From Ruminococcaceae bacterium UBA5891 (lineage in GTDB: Bacteria; Bacillota; Clostridia; Oscillospirales; Acutalibacteraceae), in NCBI GenBank assembly GCA_002431945.1, contig DJET01000030.1:3002-48102 (forward strand): a stretch of DNA of 45,101 bases, in the 5' to 3' direction. Made by a program: the position numbers and the translations under genes. The notes under the pieces were generated by a model. That model was not told where the DNA came from and searched no databases. It saw nothing but the letters and a program-made list of their open reading frames with translations. This document shows positions 9,013-16,284 of the stretch, in pieces. Position 1 is the first letter of the stretch. Each line of letters begins with the position of its first letter.

Positions 9013-9044
9013 AAAACAGTTCGGCTTGCTGCCGAACTGTTTTT
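9013..9044. terminator. Intrinsic terminator at the true end of cotJC
   Basis: A 13-bp stem (9013-9025 with 9031-9043, containing CAGTTCGGC and GCCGAACTG) with a 5-base loop is flanked by A and T runs on both sides. It lies 18 bases past the original cotJC stop and would end the cotJABC transcript. It is also downstream of the element B recombinase. Confidence 0.9.
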
Positions 9045-9061
9045 AACATAAAGCTGTTATG

Positions 9062-9142
9062 CTATTTATCAAAACCGGGATTGAACGCATAAAAATTATT
9101 GCAGTCAAGTCGGTCGGTAGTAAGCCGCAGCGCTTCGCCGAA
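9062..9142 (-). pseudogene. cotJC: cotJC 3' piece (C-terminal end of the split gene)
   Basis: Read on the minus strand from the element B junction this encodes FGEALRLTTDRLDCNNFY followed by AFNPGFDK and a TAG stop (9062-9064), a typical CotJC C-terminus. It has no start of its own and cannot be translated usefully in place. Joined to the middle piece at the shared core it continues in frame and completes a 198-codon gene. The operon's terminator follows at once, showing that this is the original 3' end of cotJABC. I call it a piece of a split gene rather than decay because all three pieces keep intact frames. Confidence 0.9.
9127..9142. other. Left attachment junction of element B
   Basis: GCAGCGC, T, TCGCCGAA at 9127-9142 matches 12991-13006 with one mismatch (T against C at the eighth base). 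To the right, the element arm GCAATCAGTGTAGAATGA (9143-9160) is the inverted partner of the arm at the other end. The centre of the reconstructed phage-type site falls on the TC at 9135-9136. Confidence 0.87.
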
Positions 9143-9176
9143 GCAATCAGTGTAGAATGAATTTGCAATAAAAAAA

Positions 9177-10685
9177 TTATATTTTCCACTTAATTTCAAT
9201 ACTGTTATTTGAGGCGTAAATGCTTTCAATTAAAGCGTCTGTAACCGTAATTTTATCGCTGACCGTAAGTTCCTCCCAATGCTCCATATAGCCGCTTATT
9301 TCTTCTGTGTTATTCCCGCATTCATTATCAAGCCTTGCAATTTCGGCATACAGCTCTTCTTTTTCGTCTTCAAGACTTGCAACACGGTTGTTTATGTACT
9401 GCATAACCGTCTCATTAGCCGCCGTGATTTTATCAAGCAATAAAGATATTTCCTTGTCTATAGCTTCTATGCGTATTTTCAGTTTTTCGATTTGCAGGTT
9501 ACCGCTTTCCTGCCTTTGTATGTAAAGCGTTTTAAACTCCGCTGATTTTTTCCGCATTTCCTTAAATACAATTTTATCAACTATATCGGCATTAAGAGAA
9601 CTAAAGGTGCAGCTGCCGCCATTGTATTTATTATTGCATAGATAATAACGGTTATCGGATTTGGTTTTACACTTGTATATTTTGGCGGTAAGTGCATATC
9701 CGCAATTTGCACACTTAATTTTACCTGCAAGCCAAGTTGCCTTCGCCTTAACAGGCTTTGCGGCGCTTTTGTTGTTAAGGCATTTTAAGCGGCATTTAAT
9801 CCATATTTCCGACTCGACCAATCCCTTATGAGGCGCAATAACCAGCGTATGCCCCGCAATCGATACGGTCTTACGCTTTTTATTATCCCCCGAATACAGA
9901 TATGCTCCGTTTGTGCCTATGAAGTCTTCGGGAGCATTGGCAATATCAGCTCCCTGTGATTTGAAAAAATCATAAAGCTTATAATCGGCCTTTACATACA
10001 CCGGATTTATTATTAAGTCACGCAGTCTGCCTCGGTTAAAAGGCTTGCCGTCACGCTTTTTTATGCCCTGCATTTCCAAATAACGCATTACATCACCAAG
10101 GGAAGCCTGCGGTTCGGAATAAAGCGAAAATATCAGTCTTACAATTTTCGCCTCATACTCGATCGGCTCATACATTTTAGTGCGTATGCCGTCAATCTGC
10201 GTTTCTCTCAAATCAAAGCCGAACGGAACCCTGCCGCCCATATAAAATCCGCGTTTGCTGCGTGACGAATAAGCGTCAATAACACGCTGCTGTATAGTCT
10301 CGCGCTCAAGCTGCGCAAAAATCATTACGATCATCAGCATAGCCTTGCCGACGGGCGCTCCCGTGTCAAATTTTTCCATTGTGCTTACAAACTCAACACG
10401 GTTTCTTTGGAATACTTCAATTAAATTTGCAAAATCAAGCACCGAACGGCTGATTCTGTCAAGACGATAAACTATAACGCGGTTGATTTTTCCTGCTTCT
10501 ATATCGCGCAGCAGCTCCCTGAACGCAGGACGGTCAATATTTTTACCGCTGTATCCCTTATCCGTATACACCTTAAAATTCTGTCCAGCCACTTCCCTTT
10601 TGCAAAACTCAACCTGACTTTCGGTGGATATGCTGTCTGCCCTGTCAACCGATTGTCTTGCATAAACAGCGTCGTAAAGGCTCAC
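9177..10685 (-). CDS. Large serine recombinase of element B
   Basis: The 502-residue protein has a resolvase catalytic domain (about 1-150) with YARQSVDRADS, whose serine 12 is the likely nucleophile, and RLDRISRS. A recombinase domain (about 160-290) follows, then a zinc-ribbon (CANCGY with a later CNNKYNGGSC) and a coiled coil (about 400-460). Size and layout resemble the sigK skin recombinases such as SpoIVCA (about 500 residues). The GTG start is supported by AAAGGGAG six bases upstream. The 3' end lies 34 bases from the left junction, the usual place for an integrase beside its own site. It reads in the same direction as cotJC. Its likely job is integration of element B and, with a directionality factor, its excision. 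Confidence 0.93.
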   Translation of the reverse strand: MSLYDAVYARQSVDRADSISTESQVEFCKREVAGQNFKVYTDKGYSGKNIDRPAFRELLRDIEAGKINRVIVYRLDRISRSVLDFANLIEVFQRNRVEFVSTMEKFDTGAPVGKAMLMIVMIFAQLERETIQQRVIDAYSSRSKRGFYMGGRVPFGFDLRETQIDGIRTKMYEPIEYEAKIVRLIFSLYSEPQASLGDVMRYLEMQGIKKRDGKPFNRGRLRDLIINPVYVKADYKLYDFFKSQGADIANAPEDFIGTNGAYLYSGDNKKRKTVSIAGHTLVIAPHKGLVESEIWIKCRLKCLNNKSAAKPVKAKATWLAGKIKCANCGYALTAKIYKCKTKSDNRYYLCNNKYNGGSCTFSSLNADIVDKIVFKEMRKKSAEFKTLYIQRQESGNLQIEKLKIRIEAIDKEISLLLDKITAANETVMQYINNRVASLEDEKEELYAEIARLDNECGNNTEEISGYMEHWEELTVSDKITVTDALIESIYASNNSIEIKWKI

Positions 10686-10748
10686 TATTTACTCCCTTTC
10701 TCGAAAAAACGAAGCCGTCGACACGGTAACCGCAGCAGCCCTTTTTCT

Positions 10749-10913
10749 TTAAGATTTACAGGATATATATTTACAAAAAACATCATATAGCTTTGCTTGC
10801 GTCAGCAGCTTTATTTTTCTTTTCTCGCAGGCGGAAAATTCGGGCGTTAAATTTGTAACGGTAATAACTCTGCCGCCGATCTTCTGTTCAAAGGTTTCTG
10901 TAATATAATTCAT
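10749..10913 (-). CDS. Small protein upstream of recombinase B, candidate directionality factor
   Basis: A 54-codon frame begins MNYITETFEQKIGGRVITVT and ends KYISCKS. It has an AAAGGAG motif 12 bases before the ATG; a TTG one codon earlier has better spacing. It lies 63 bases upstream of the recombinase on the same strand. I know no firm family; the size and place are like small genes next to serine recombinases (TnpW-like proteins, SprB of SPbeta, SkrA-type factors). The role is an inference from position. It could alternatively be an uncharacterised cargo peptide. Confidence 0.55.
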   Translation of the reverse strand: MNYITETFEQKIGGRVITVTNLTPEFSACEKRKIKLLTQAKLYDVFCKYISCKS

Positions 10914-11103
10914 CAAGCCGCCAGTCTCCTTTTTTTACAGCCGTTCCCTTTTGTAAAATATGATTTGCGGCTTGTACGATATACCTAAACGCAGTTGATT
11001 GGTGGTATAACGCTAATTTCCGATTTATTTTATGATAGCATTTTCAAATCAAATGTATTATAATTAAATAGATAACTCAGAGAAGCACAGAAGGGTGATA
11101 ACC

Positions 11104-11742
11104 TTGAACTTTTCATACGGAGAAACCGAGCTTTCCTACCTGCGGCAAAGAGATAAGCGGCTTTGCGCGGTCATTGACCGCATAGGGCATATCGACCGCG
11201 AAGTGGATACGGACTTGTTTTCGTCTGTCGTACACCACATCATAGGTCAACAAATATCGACCAAAGCACAGGCAACCGTATGGCGGCGGTGTCAGGACGC
11301 ACTGGGCGAGGTCAACTCCGAAACGATATTGTCCGCCGGCGTTCCAAAGCTACAAAAGCTCGGTATAACCTTTCGCAAGGCGGAGTATATTACAGACTTT
11401 GCCGAAAAGGTCCGTACGGGAGCGTTCTGTCCGGGCGCTGTTGAGCATATGAGCGATGAAGACGCAATCCGTGAATTAAGCAGTCTAAAGGGTATCGGCG
11501 TTTGGACTGCGGAAATGATACTGCTCTTTTGCCTGCAGCGCCCCGATATATTCAGCTATGATGACCTCGCTATTCTAAGGGGATTACGTATGGTTTATCA
11601 TCACCGCAATATTGACCGCAGGCTGTTTGAAAAATACCGCCGCAGATTTCACCCTTATTGCAGTGTAGCAAGCCTGTATCTTTGGGCTGTGGCGGGCGGA
11701 GCAATACCGGAATTAAAAGACCACGCCGCCAAAAAAGCATAA
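11104..11742 (+). CDS. DNA-3-methyladenine glycosylase II (AlkA-like, HhH-GPD)
   Basis: The roughly 212-residue protein is a helix-hairpin-helix GPD glycosylase that removes alkylated bases. Landmarks are VVHHIIGQQISTKAQATVW at the start of the fold, the hairpin LKGIGVWTAEMILLF, and the catalytic aspartate in FSYDDLAILRG. The N-terminal beta domain of E. coli AlkA is absent, giving the short form common in Bacillota. The TTG at 11104 follows AGAAGGG with good spacing; the in-frame GTG at 11095 lies inside that site. A -10 hexamer TATAAT sits at 11059-11064. It heads a three-gene operon with a methyltransferase and an HD protein and is carried by element B. Confidence 0.88.
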   Translation: MNFSYGETELSYLRQRDKRLCAVIDRIGHIDREVDTDLFSSVVHHIIGQQISTKAQATVWRRCQDALGEVNSETILSAGVPKLQKLGITFRKAEYITDFAEKVRTGAFCPGAVEHMSDEDAIRELSSLKGIGVWTAEMILLFCLQRPDIFSYDDLAILRGLRMVYHHRNIDRRLFEKYRRRFHPYCSVASLYLWAVAGGAIPELKDHAAKKA

Positions 11743-11775
11743 TCGGCCGATCAAACAAATCCAGAGGTGTAAATT

Positions 11776-12309
11776 ATGATATTTATTCAGCACTACAACT
11801 CCCCTCTTGGCGGTATCCTTCTTGCGGCGGACGAAATCGGGCTGACAGGGCTATGGTTCGACGGGCAAAAATACTTTGCCCGCAGCCTTCCGGATGAACG
11901 CAGCGAGACAGAAACCCCTGTTCTTTTGGCAGCCAAACACTGGCTTGATATTTATTTTGCAGGAAAAGAGCCTGACCTTCTGCCGCCGCTGCACCCCATC
12001 GGTTCCGCATTTCGTCGGTCTGTATGGGATATTCTTCTGCAAATTCCTTATGGGCAAACTACCACCTACGGCGAAATTGCACGGCAGCTTGCAAAAAAGC
12101 GGGGTCTTCCCCGAATGTCTGCTCAGGCGGTCGGCGGTGCGGTTGGGCATAACGAAATATCTATCATTATTCCATGCCACAGAGTTGTCGGCACAAACGG
12201 CAGTCTGACCGGATACGCCGGAGGAATTGACAAAAAGATAAAGCTGCTGGAGACGGAGCATGCCGATACGGCAGGCTTTTTCGTGCCGAAAAAAGGTACC
12301 GCGCTTTAG
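11776..12309 (+). CDS. ogt: Methylated-DNA--protein-cysteine methyltransferase
   Basis: The 177-residue protein is a suicide alkyl acceptor that repairs O6-alkylguanine. The C-terminal DNA-binding domain has FRRSVWDILLQIPYGQTTTY and the acceptor motif IIPCHRVVG with cysteine 134. The asparagine of the usual xNP motif is kept (HNEI) but its proline is replaced by glutamate. The N-terminal domain and length fit the Ogt type without the Ada regulatory domain. AGAGGTG lies six bases before the ATG. It is 33 bases after the glycosylase gene, so the two repair alkylated DNA from one message. Confidence 0.92.
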   Translation: MIFIQHYNSPLGGILLAADEIGLTGLWFDGQKYFARSLPDERSETETPVLLAAKHWLDIYFAGKEPDLLPPLHPIGSAFRRSVWDILLQIPYGQTTTYGEIARQLAKKRGLPRMSAQAVGGAVGHNEISIIIPCHRVVGTNGSLTGYAGGIDKKIKLLETEHADTAGFFVPKKGTAL

Positions 12310-12327
12310 GCGGAGGAGAATAAATAT

Positions 12328-12828
12328 ATGATTATTGCAGCTGCTAAGCAAAAGATGATTGAATTTTACAAGGGCAATATACACGATATCGACCATTTTC
12401 TCAAGGTATGGGCAATGGCAAAGACTATCGGAGAGATAGAAAAACTGGATCGGCATACGCAGGAGATTTTGGAGCTTGCCGCAGTGGTGCACGACATTGC
12501 TTGCCCGCTGTGCCGCGAAAAATACGGCAACACCAACGGAAAACATCAGGAGCTTGAAAGTCCGCCGCTTGTAAAAGCGTTTTTTAAGGGACTTCCGGTT
12601 GAAGGTTCTGACGTAGCGCGCATTTCGTGGTTAGTCGCACATCATCATACCTACACGAATATTGACGGACCGGATCATCAAATCCTGCTGGAAGCGGATT
12701 TTCTAATCAATGCAGGCGAAAGCGGATATACACGTAAGGCAATTGAAAATTTCCGTCAGCGTGTGTTCCGTACCGGTGCAGGAACGGAGCTTTTGGAAAG
12801 TATGTACCTGAAAGGCGCCGGGGTTTAG
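12328..12828 (+). CDS. HD-domain protein, putative phosphohydrolase
   Basis: The 166-residue protein has an HD metal-dependent phosphohydrolase pattern: histidine 23 in DIDHFLKV, the HD pair at 55-56 in LAAVVHDIACP, and a histidine cluster in WLVAHHHTYT (105-107). The substrate is unknown; such proteins act on nucleotides or other phosphate esters. CGGAGGAG precedes the ATG. It is the last gene of the element B operon, 18 bases after the methyltransferase, and a hairpin follows. A nucleotide-pool role alongside alkylation repair would be reasonable but is inferred only from position. Confidence 0.85.
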   Translation: MIIAAAKQKMIEFYKGNIHDIDHFLKVWAMAKTIGEIEKLDRHTQEILELAAVVHDIACPLCREKYGNTNGKHQELESPPLVKAFFKGLPVEGSDVARISWLVAHHHTYTNIDGPDHQILLEADFLINAGESGYTRKAIENFRQRVFRTGAGTELLESMYLKGAGV

Positions 12829-12881
12829 TATAAACCGCATCACTTCGCAGCGCATAATTAACGAATCCATACTATAATAAA

Positions 12882-12912
12882 CTCCCATCTTTTCTATATA
12901 AAAAGATGGGAG
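12882..12912 (+). terminator. Hairpin after the element B cargo operon
   Basis: A perfect 12-bp stem, CTCCCATCTTTT (12882-12893) with AAAAGATGGGAG (12901-12912), has a 7-base loop. It is followed by CGATTATTTATT, a broken T-tract. Confidence 0.75.
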
Positions 12913-12990
12913 CGATTATTTATTAAATATGTAATATTATCCGATATTAAACAGTTTTTAAGCGGCGCGCTTTGTCATTCTATGTTGATT

Positions 12991-13006
12991 GCAGCGCCTC
13001 GCCGAA
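12991..13006. other. Right attachment junction of element B
   Basis: GCAGCGC, C, TCGCCGAA repeats the left core with one mismatch. The element-side arm TCATTCTATGTTGATTGC (12975-12992) overlaps its left edge. Host cotJC sequence resumes to the right of the central TC (12999-13000). Confidence 0.87.
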
Positions 13007-13115
13007 ACGCTGATAATGAACAATTTCTCTTTCCCTTAAAAATTTAAGCGGTTCCGTTATATCGGGATCGTCAATAAGCCTTAAAAGGTTATCGTATGTC
13101 ACACGGGCTTTTTGC

Positions 13116-13123
13116 TCTGCTGC
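13116..13123. other. Left attachment junction of element A
   Basis: The plus strand has TCTGCTGC, identical to 28295-28302. Host cotJC lies to the left and element sequence to the right. The recombinase stop codon is 21 bases away. Confidence 0.88.
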
Positions 13124-13144
13124 AATCATATAAGAATAAACTTT

Positions 13145-14698
13145 TCAGAAATTCCAGTGAATTTCGATGGGAATACTCCGTGTTCCGGGGATTCTCTTGC
13201 CTACGGAAATGTAGTCAATGAGAACCTCCACCATCTCACGATTAAGGTGTTTAAGGTTTGTGTAACGCTCGATGATCTCCCAACGATTGTCTCCGGCTTC
13301 GATTTTATCCTCGATTTCTTCAACTTGTCTGTGCCCGTCGGAAATTAGTTCTTCAAGACGGTCACGGTCACCCGTAAAATCCTTTGACATTTCCGCATAA
13401 TCTGCGTCAGAGATCAACCCTTTCACCTTATCCATATACAGCTCCCGAATACCTTTGGATAGTTCCAGAACGCGCTTTTCATAAGAGGCTATGTTTTTGA
13501 GTATACTCTCTTTCTGTATTTGCAGATTGCCCGCAAACTCGATTTTCTTTTCTAAATCGTCCTTATTCAGATATTCTTTGGAAAGACGGTTCAGCTCGTC
13601 GATTACCATCTGCTCCAATTTATCAACCGAGATAAAAGAGCCGATGCAGGCGTCTTTTGCTATATGACGGTTGGAGCACTGCAGATAATGCTTGCCCCGA
13701 TTTTTGGATGAACGCATTACATATCCGCAGTTTGCACAGCGAGCCTTCCCTGCAAACAGACCGATAGTACCAACTTTAAAAGATTTGGCGCGTTCGGCGA
13801 TCATTTTCTGCACTCTGTCCCACAGTTCACGGTCAATGATGGGTTCGTGCGTACCCCTGACAATGTACCATTTGTCTTTAGGACGCGGCTTGTTCTGCTT
13901 GGTTTTGTAGGAAATGCTTCCGTATTTACCCTGCACCATATTGCCGATGTACATTTCGTTCGTCAGCATATCGGAAATCGCAAAGTACTTCCATAGGGTA
14001 CTGTTTTTGGCTTTAGGTTGCTTGTAGCGCAGCCCTTTTAAACGCTTATATTCGGTTGGATTGGGTATGCCCCTGTCATTGAGCATACGGGCAATCGCAG
14101 TTTTGCCGTAGCCTTGGGAAAAAAGCGTAAACACCTCACGCACAACAGCGGCGGCTTCCTCGTCGATAATCAAATGCCCCTTTTGCTCGGGGTCTTTTTT
14201 GTACCCGTAAAGAGCAAATGCACCGATGTGAAATCCGTTTTCCCGCCTGTTTTTCAGAACGCTTCGGATATTGTCGGACATATCCTCCAAGTACCACTCA
14301 TTTACAAGCCCGTTGATCTGGCGGGACTTTTTGTTACCCTTATTGGCGGTATCTGCGTTGTCAACAATACTGATAAAGCGAATACCCCAAATTGGAAACA
14401 GACCGTGAATGTACTTTTCCACCAGCTCCAGCTCACGAGTGAAACGGGATTGTGTCTTGCACAGGACTATATCAAATTTTTTCGCTTCCGCATCCCCAAG
14501 CAAACGGTTAAATTCCGGCCGACGTCTGTCTGCGCCTGCATAATCGTCATCGCTGTAAATACAGTAAATTTCCCACCCCTGTTCAAGAGCGTATCCGACC
14601 AGCATCGCCTTTTGATTCTGTATGCTGCCCGAATCGTCAGTTTCGGTTTGCTTGTTTCTATCTTCTTCGGATAAGCGGCAATAAATAGCTACTTTCAA
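13145..14698 (-). CDS. Large serine recombinase of element A
   Basis: The 517-residue protein starts MKVAIYCRLSEED, the classical serine-recombinase N-terminus with the nucleophilic serine at residue 10. A resolvase domain (about 1-160, with CKTQSRFTRELELVEKYI), a recombinase domain (about 170-290), a zinc-ribbon (CANCGYVMRSSKNRG with a later CSNRH) and a coiled coil follow. I chose the TTG at 14698 because AAAGGAG (14707-14713) precedes it at ideal spacing; an open frame continues 28 codons upstream without such a site. The product is only distantly similar to the element B enzyme. Its 3' end is 21 bases from the junction, so it should act on TCTGCTGC-centred sites. Confidence 0.94.
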   Translation of the reverse strand: MKVAIYCRLSEEDRNKQTETDDSGSIQNQKAMLVGYALEQGWEIYCIYSDDDYAGADRRRPEFNRLLGDAEAKKFDIVLCKTQSRFTRELELVEKYIHGLFPIWGIRFISIVDNADTANKGNKKSRQINGLVNEWYLEDMSDNIRSVLKNRRENGFHIGAFALYGYKKDPEQKGHLIIDEEAAAVVREVFTLFSQGYGKTAIARMLNDRGIPNPTEYKRLKGLRYKQPKAKNSTLWKYFAISDMLTNEMYIGNMVQGKYGSISYKTKQNKPRPKDKWYIVRGTHEPIIDRELWDRVQKMIAERAKSFKVGTIGLFAGKARCANCGYVMRSSKNRGKHYLQCSNRHIAKDACIGSFISVDKLEQMVIDELNRLSKEYLNKDDLEKKIEFAGNLQIQKESILKNIASYEKRVLELSKGIRELYMDKVKGLISDADYAEMSKDFTGDRDRLEELISDGHRQVEEIEDKIEAGDNRWEIIERYTNLKHLNREMVEVLIDYISVGKRIPGTRSIPIEIHWNF

Positions 14699-14741
14699 TT
14701 TTCCATCTCCTTTGGAGATAGAACAAGCTGTTTCCGAATTT

Positions 14742-14770
14742 ATTATACCATAAGCGGGTTCTATAGTCAC
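14742..14770 (-). promoter_or_regulatory. Sigma-A-like promoter of recombinase A
   Basis: On the minus strand GTGACT (14765-14770) and TATAAT (14742-14747) are 17 bp apart, about 45 bases before the TTG. It looks vegetative rather than sporulation-specific, so excision timing, if any, would need another control such as a directionality factor. Confidence 0.6.
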
Positions 14771-14916
14771 GCTTTTTCGCAAAAGTTTGCACTTTTGCCT
14801 TTCTCCAAAGTATTGACAAGCTCAATCCACTTGGCGGTGAATGCTTGCTCTGTGGTAGTGTTTTCGCCGCTTTTGAAAACACTTGTTAGGGTTGTAGATT
14901 TTATGTTTTCTGCCAT
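14767..14916 (-). CDS. Small protein upstream of recombinase A, candidate directionality factor
   Basis: A 49-codon frame begins MAENIKSTTLTSVFKSGENT and ends NFCEKA. The start is convincing: AAAGGAG is six bases before the ATG. Its stop overlaps the -35 hexamer of the recombinase promoter. It is charged and soluble, with a tryptophan-centred helix-like segment (FTAKWIELVNTLEKG). I do not recognise it firmly; similar tiny genes precede recombinases in Clostridia. By position and size it parallels the 54-residue gene of element B, so a role in control of recombination is an inference. Confidence 0.65.
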   Translation of the reverse strand: MAENIKSTTLTSVFKSGENTTTEQAFTAKWIELVNTLEKGKSANFCEKA

Positions 14917-16001
14917 AGTCTACTCCTTTCGGGTTGGTACTACACTATATGAAAAGCGGCAAGTCCGCTATTCCGTGAGTGTGTATCAACAAGATGAAAA
15001 GAGAGGTTCTTTTTGGCAAGTAAAAATAAAGCGTACCTTTTAATAAGGATAATCTACTTGTAATTTAAACAATCGGTGTTTGAGAGCGCATTTTAACAGC
15101 CTGAATTGGTGCAAAAATCGGTGTAAAATGATGACTGTATAAATTCAAAATATCCGGCAAAAATCAGACGGTTTAGAGCTGAAAAAGTGCAAAAACGAAT
15201 TGCACCAATTTTACATTTGAATTTTTAAAAACGCTTCCCCTTTAGGATTTATGATAGAAACTTTTTTCAAAAAACCGGTGTCGTGGATAGGTAAATGGGG
15301 CATACACTCAGCAAAAAACGTGATTCAGCCCGAAAAAACCGAAGTTCACATATGATTTACGCTGATTTATGACTTTTCTATCAAAAGTCTTAGAAGATGA
15401 TTTTGCTCTTCGGAATGATAAAATTTCGGAATGATATTGAGATGATTTTCCGCTTTTTATGCTTATCCTTTCCCCTTATTCTATGATAAAGAAAATGATA
15501 CATATTTTCGTTATGACAAGAGGTAAATTCCCCCTGATTCCGAAATGAAAAAACAGGGATAGTCATATCGAAACGCCACATCATTCCGAAAAGAGGTCAT
15601 TCAAACATACTGAAAGGACGGGTTCGGTGTCATATTAAAATGATGCGTATAAATCCGCCATAAATCGAAAATAAATCTACAAGGCTTTTCGAATGAAGAT
15701 TATTTTTTCATTCTCAAATGAGGATGATTTTCATTTCGGAATGAGGGCGATTTTTCATCTGTAAGTGTACAGTATTTGCTAATGTTCCCGTTAAGATTAC
15801 AACGGCACCCGTGCGCTGCAGAAGCACACCGGATCTGAGTTCGCCTAAAACGCAGGAATCATATCAGCACCACGATAGACTTCCTAAAACAGTTGTGAGA
15901 GTAGTGAAACAGCAAACATAGCCGTAGCTGATATGAATAAACAACGGACAACGGAGTGGATTTGCGCCAACTTGAAAAATTCAATTAAATTTTGAAAATC
16001 A
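14917..16001. other. Non-coding 1.1-kb region of element A with repeated TTCGGAATGA motifs
   Basis: No convincing gene is seen. The stretch holds several copies of TTCGGAATGA: 15409-15418, 15425-15434, 15735-15744 on the plus strand and 15581-15590 on the minus strand, plus near-copies such as 15538-15547. Around 15772-15918 there is an open frame ending KTVVRVVKQQT without a start or ribosome binding site; it may be a gene remnant or chance. The region could be a binding site cluster, an origin-like sequence or decayed DNA. Confidence 0.5.
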
Positions 16002-16030
16002 TTGAAAATATCCGCAATTTATGGTACAAT
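16002..16030 (+). promoter_or_regulatory. Sigma-A promoter of the HTH-fic pair
   Basis: TTGAAA (16002-16007) and TACAAT (16025-16030) are 17 bp apart, 31 bases before the start codon at 16062. Confidence 0.82.
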
Positions 16031-16061
16031 ACATTTGCACACTAATCTTCGGAGGTTTCCT

Positions 16062-16283
16062 ATGGCTATCAGTTATAATAAATTGTGGAAGTTACTTATT
16101 GACAGAGGACTTAAAAAAACCGAACTTGTAAAACTGTCGGGCATTACTTCCAATGCTATGGCGAAGATGGGAAGAAACGAATCTGTTCAGGTGGACACCC
16201 TGGGCAAGGTTTGTGCTGCACTCGGTTGCAACGTGGACGACATTATGGAGTTTGTCCCCGACAAAGTGAAAGAGGATAAATAA
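16062..16283 (+). CDS. XRE-family helix-turn-helix regulator
   Basis: The 73-residue protein begins MAISYNKLWKLLIDRGLKKT and is almost entirely a Cro/C1-type HTH of the HTH_26 kind (LVKLSGITSNAMAKMGR, then VDTLGKVCAALGCNVDDIM). The start at 16062 is set by CGGAGG six bases upstream; the longer open frame begins inside the promoter. It is followed one base later by fic. It may repress its own promoter, and a control or antitoxin-like role for the Fic protein is an inference from this tight pairing. Confidence 0.88.
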   Translation: MAISYNKLWKLLIDRGLKKTELVKLSGITSNAMAKMGRNESVQVDTLGKVCAALGCNVDDIMEFVPDKVKEDK

Positions 16284-16284
16284 G

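Larger units (their letters stand above)
9127..13006. mobile_element. Element B: 3,864-bp serine-recombinase element in codon region RFGEAL of cotJC
   Basis: The element is bounded by near-identical 16-base cores (9127-9142 and 12991-13006). Excision at the central TC removes 3,864 bp and joins the middle and 3' pieces of cotJC in frame. Joining the element ends gives a site with 18-base inverted arms, TCATTCTATGTTGATTGC and GCAATCAGTGTAGAATGA (15 of 18 matching), which is what a serine recombinase binds. It carries the recombinase, a 54-residue small gene, and an alkylation-repair operon. No conjugation or replication gene is seen. Confidence 0.9.
12980..13123 (-). pseudogene. cotJC: cotJC middle piece between elements A and B
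   Basis: On the minus strand this reads AAEQKARVTYDNLLRLIDD and on to REREIVHYQRFGEAL, then runs into element B sequence and a TAG at 12980-12982. These are the central CotJC residues 134-177, with the predicted metal ligands glutamate 136 and histidine 169. About 115 bp of host DNA separates the two elements. An in-frame ATG on the element A side (13127-13129) could give a 49-residue peptide, but no ribosome binding site is seen. Joining to the 5' piece at GCAGCAGA and to the 3' piece at the element B core keeps the frame throughout. Confidence 0.92.

Noticed and set aside
11026..11034. CATAAAATA on the minus strand, upstream of the 54-codon gene, resembling a sigma-K -10 box
   Set aside because: The region is AT-rich and no AC -35 element is found at the proper distance, so the match is not significant.
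13127..13129. In-frame ATG as a start for the cotJC middle piece
   Set aside because: No ribosome binding site precedes it, and the codons before GCAGCAGA are element sequence.
15772..15918. Open frame ending KTVVRVVKQQT in the gene-free part of element A
   Set aside because: It has no start codon, no ribosome binding site and no recognised family; kept only as a possible remnant.
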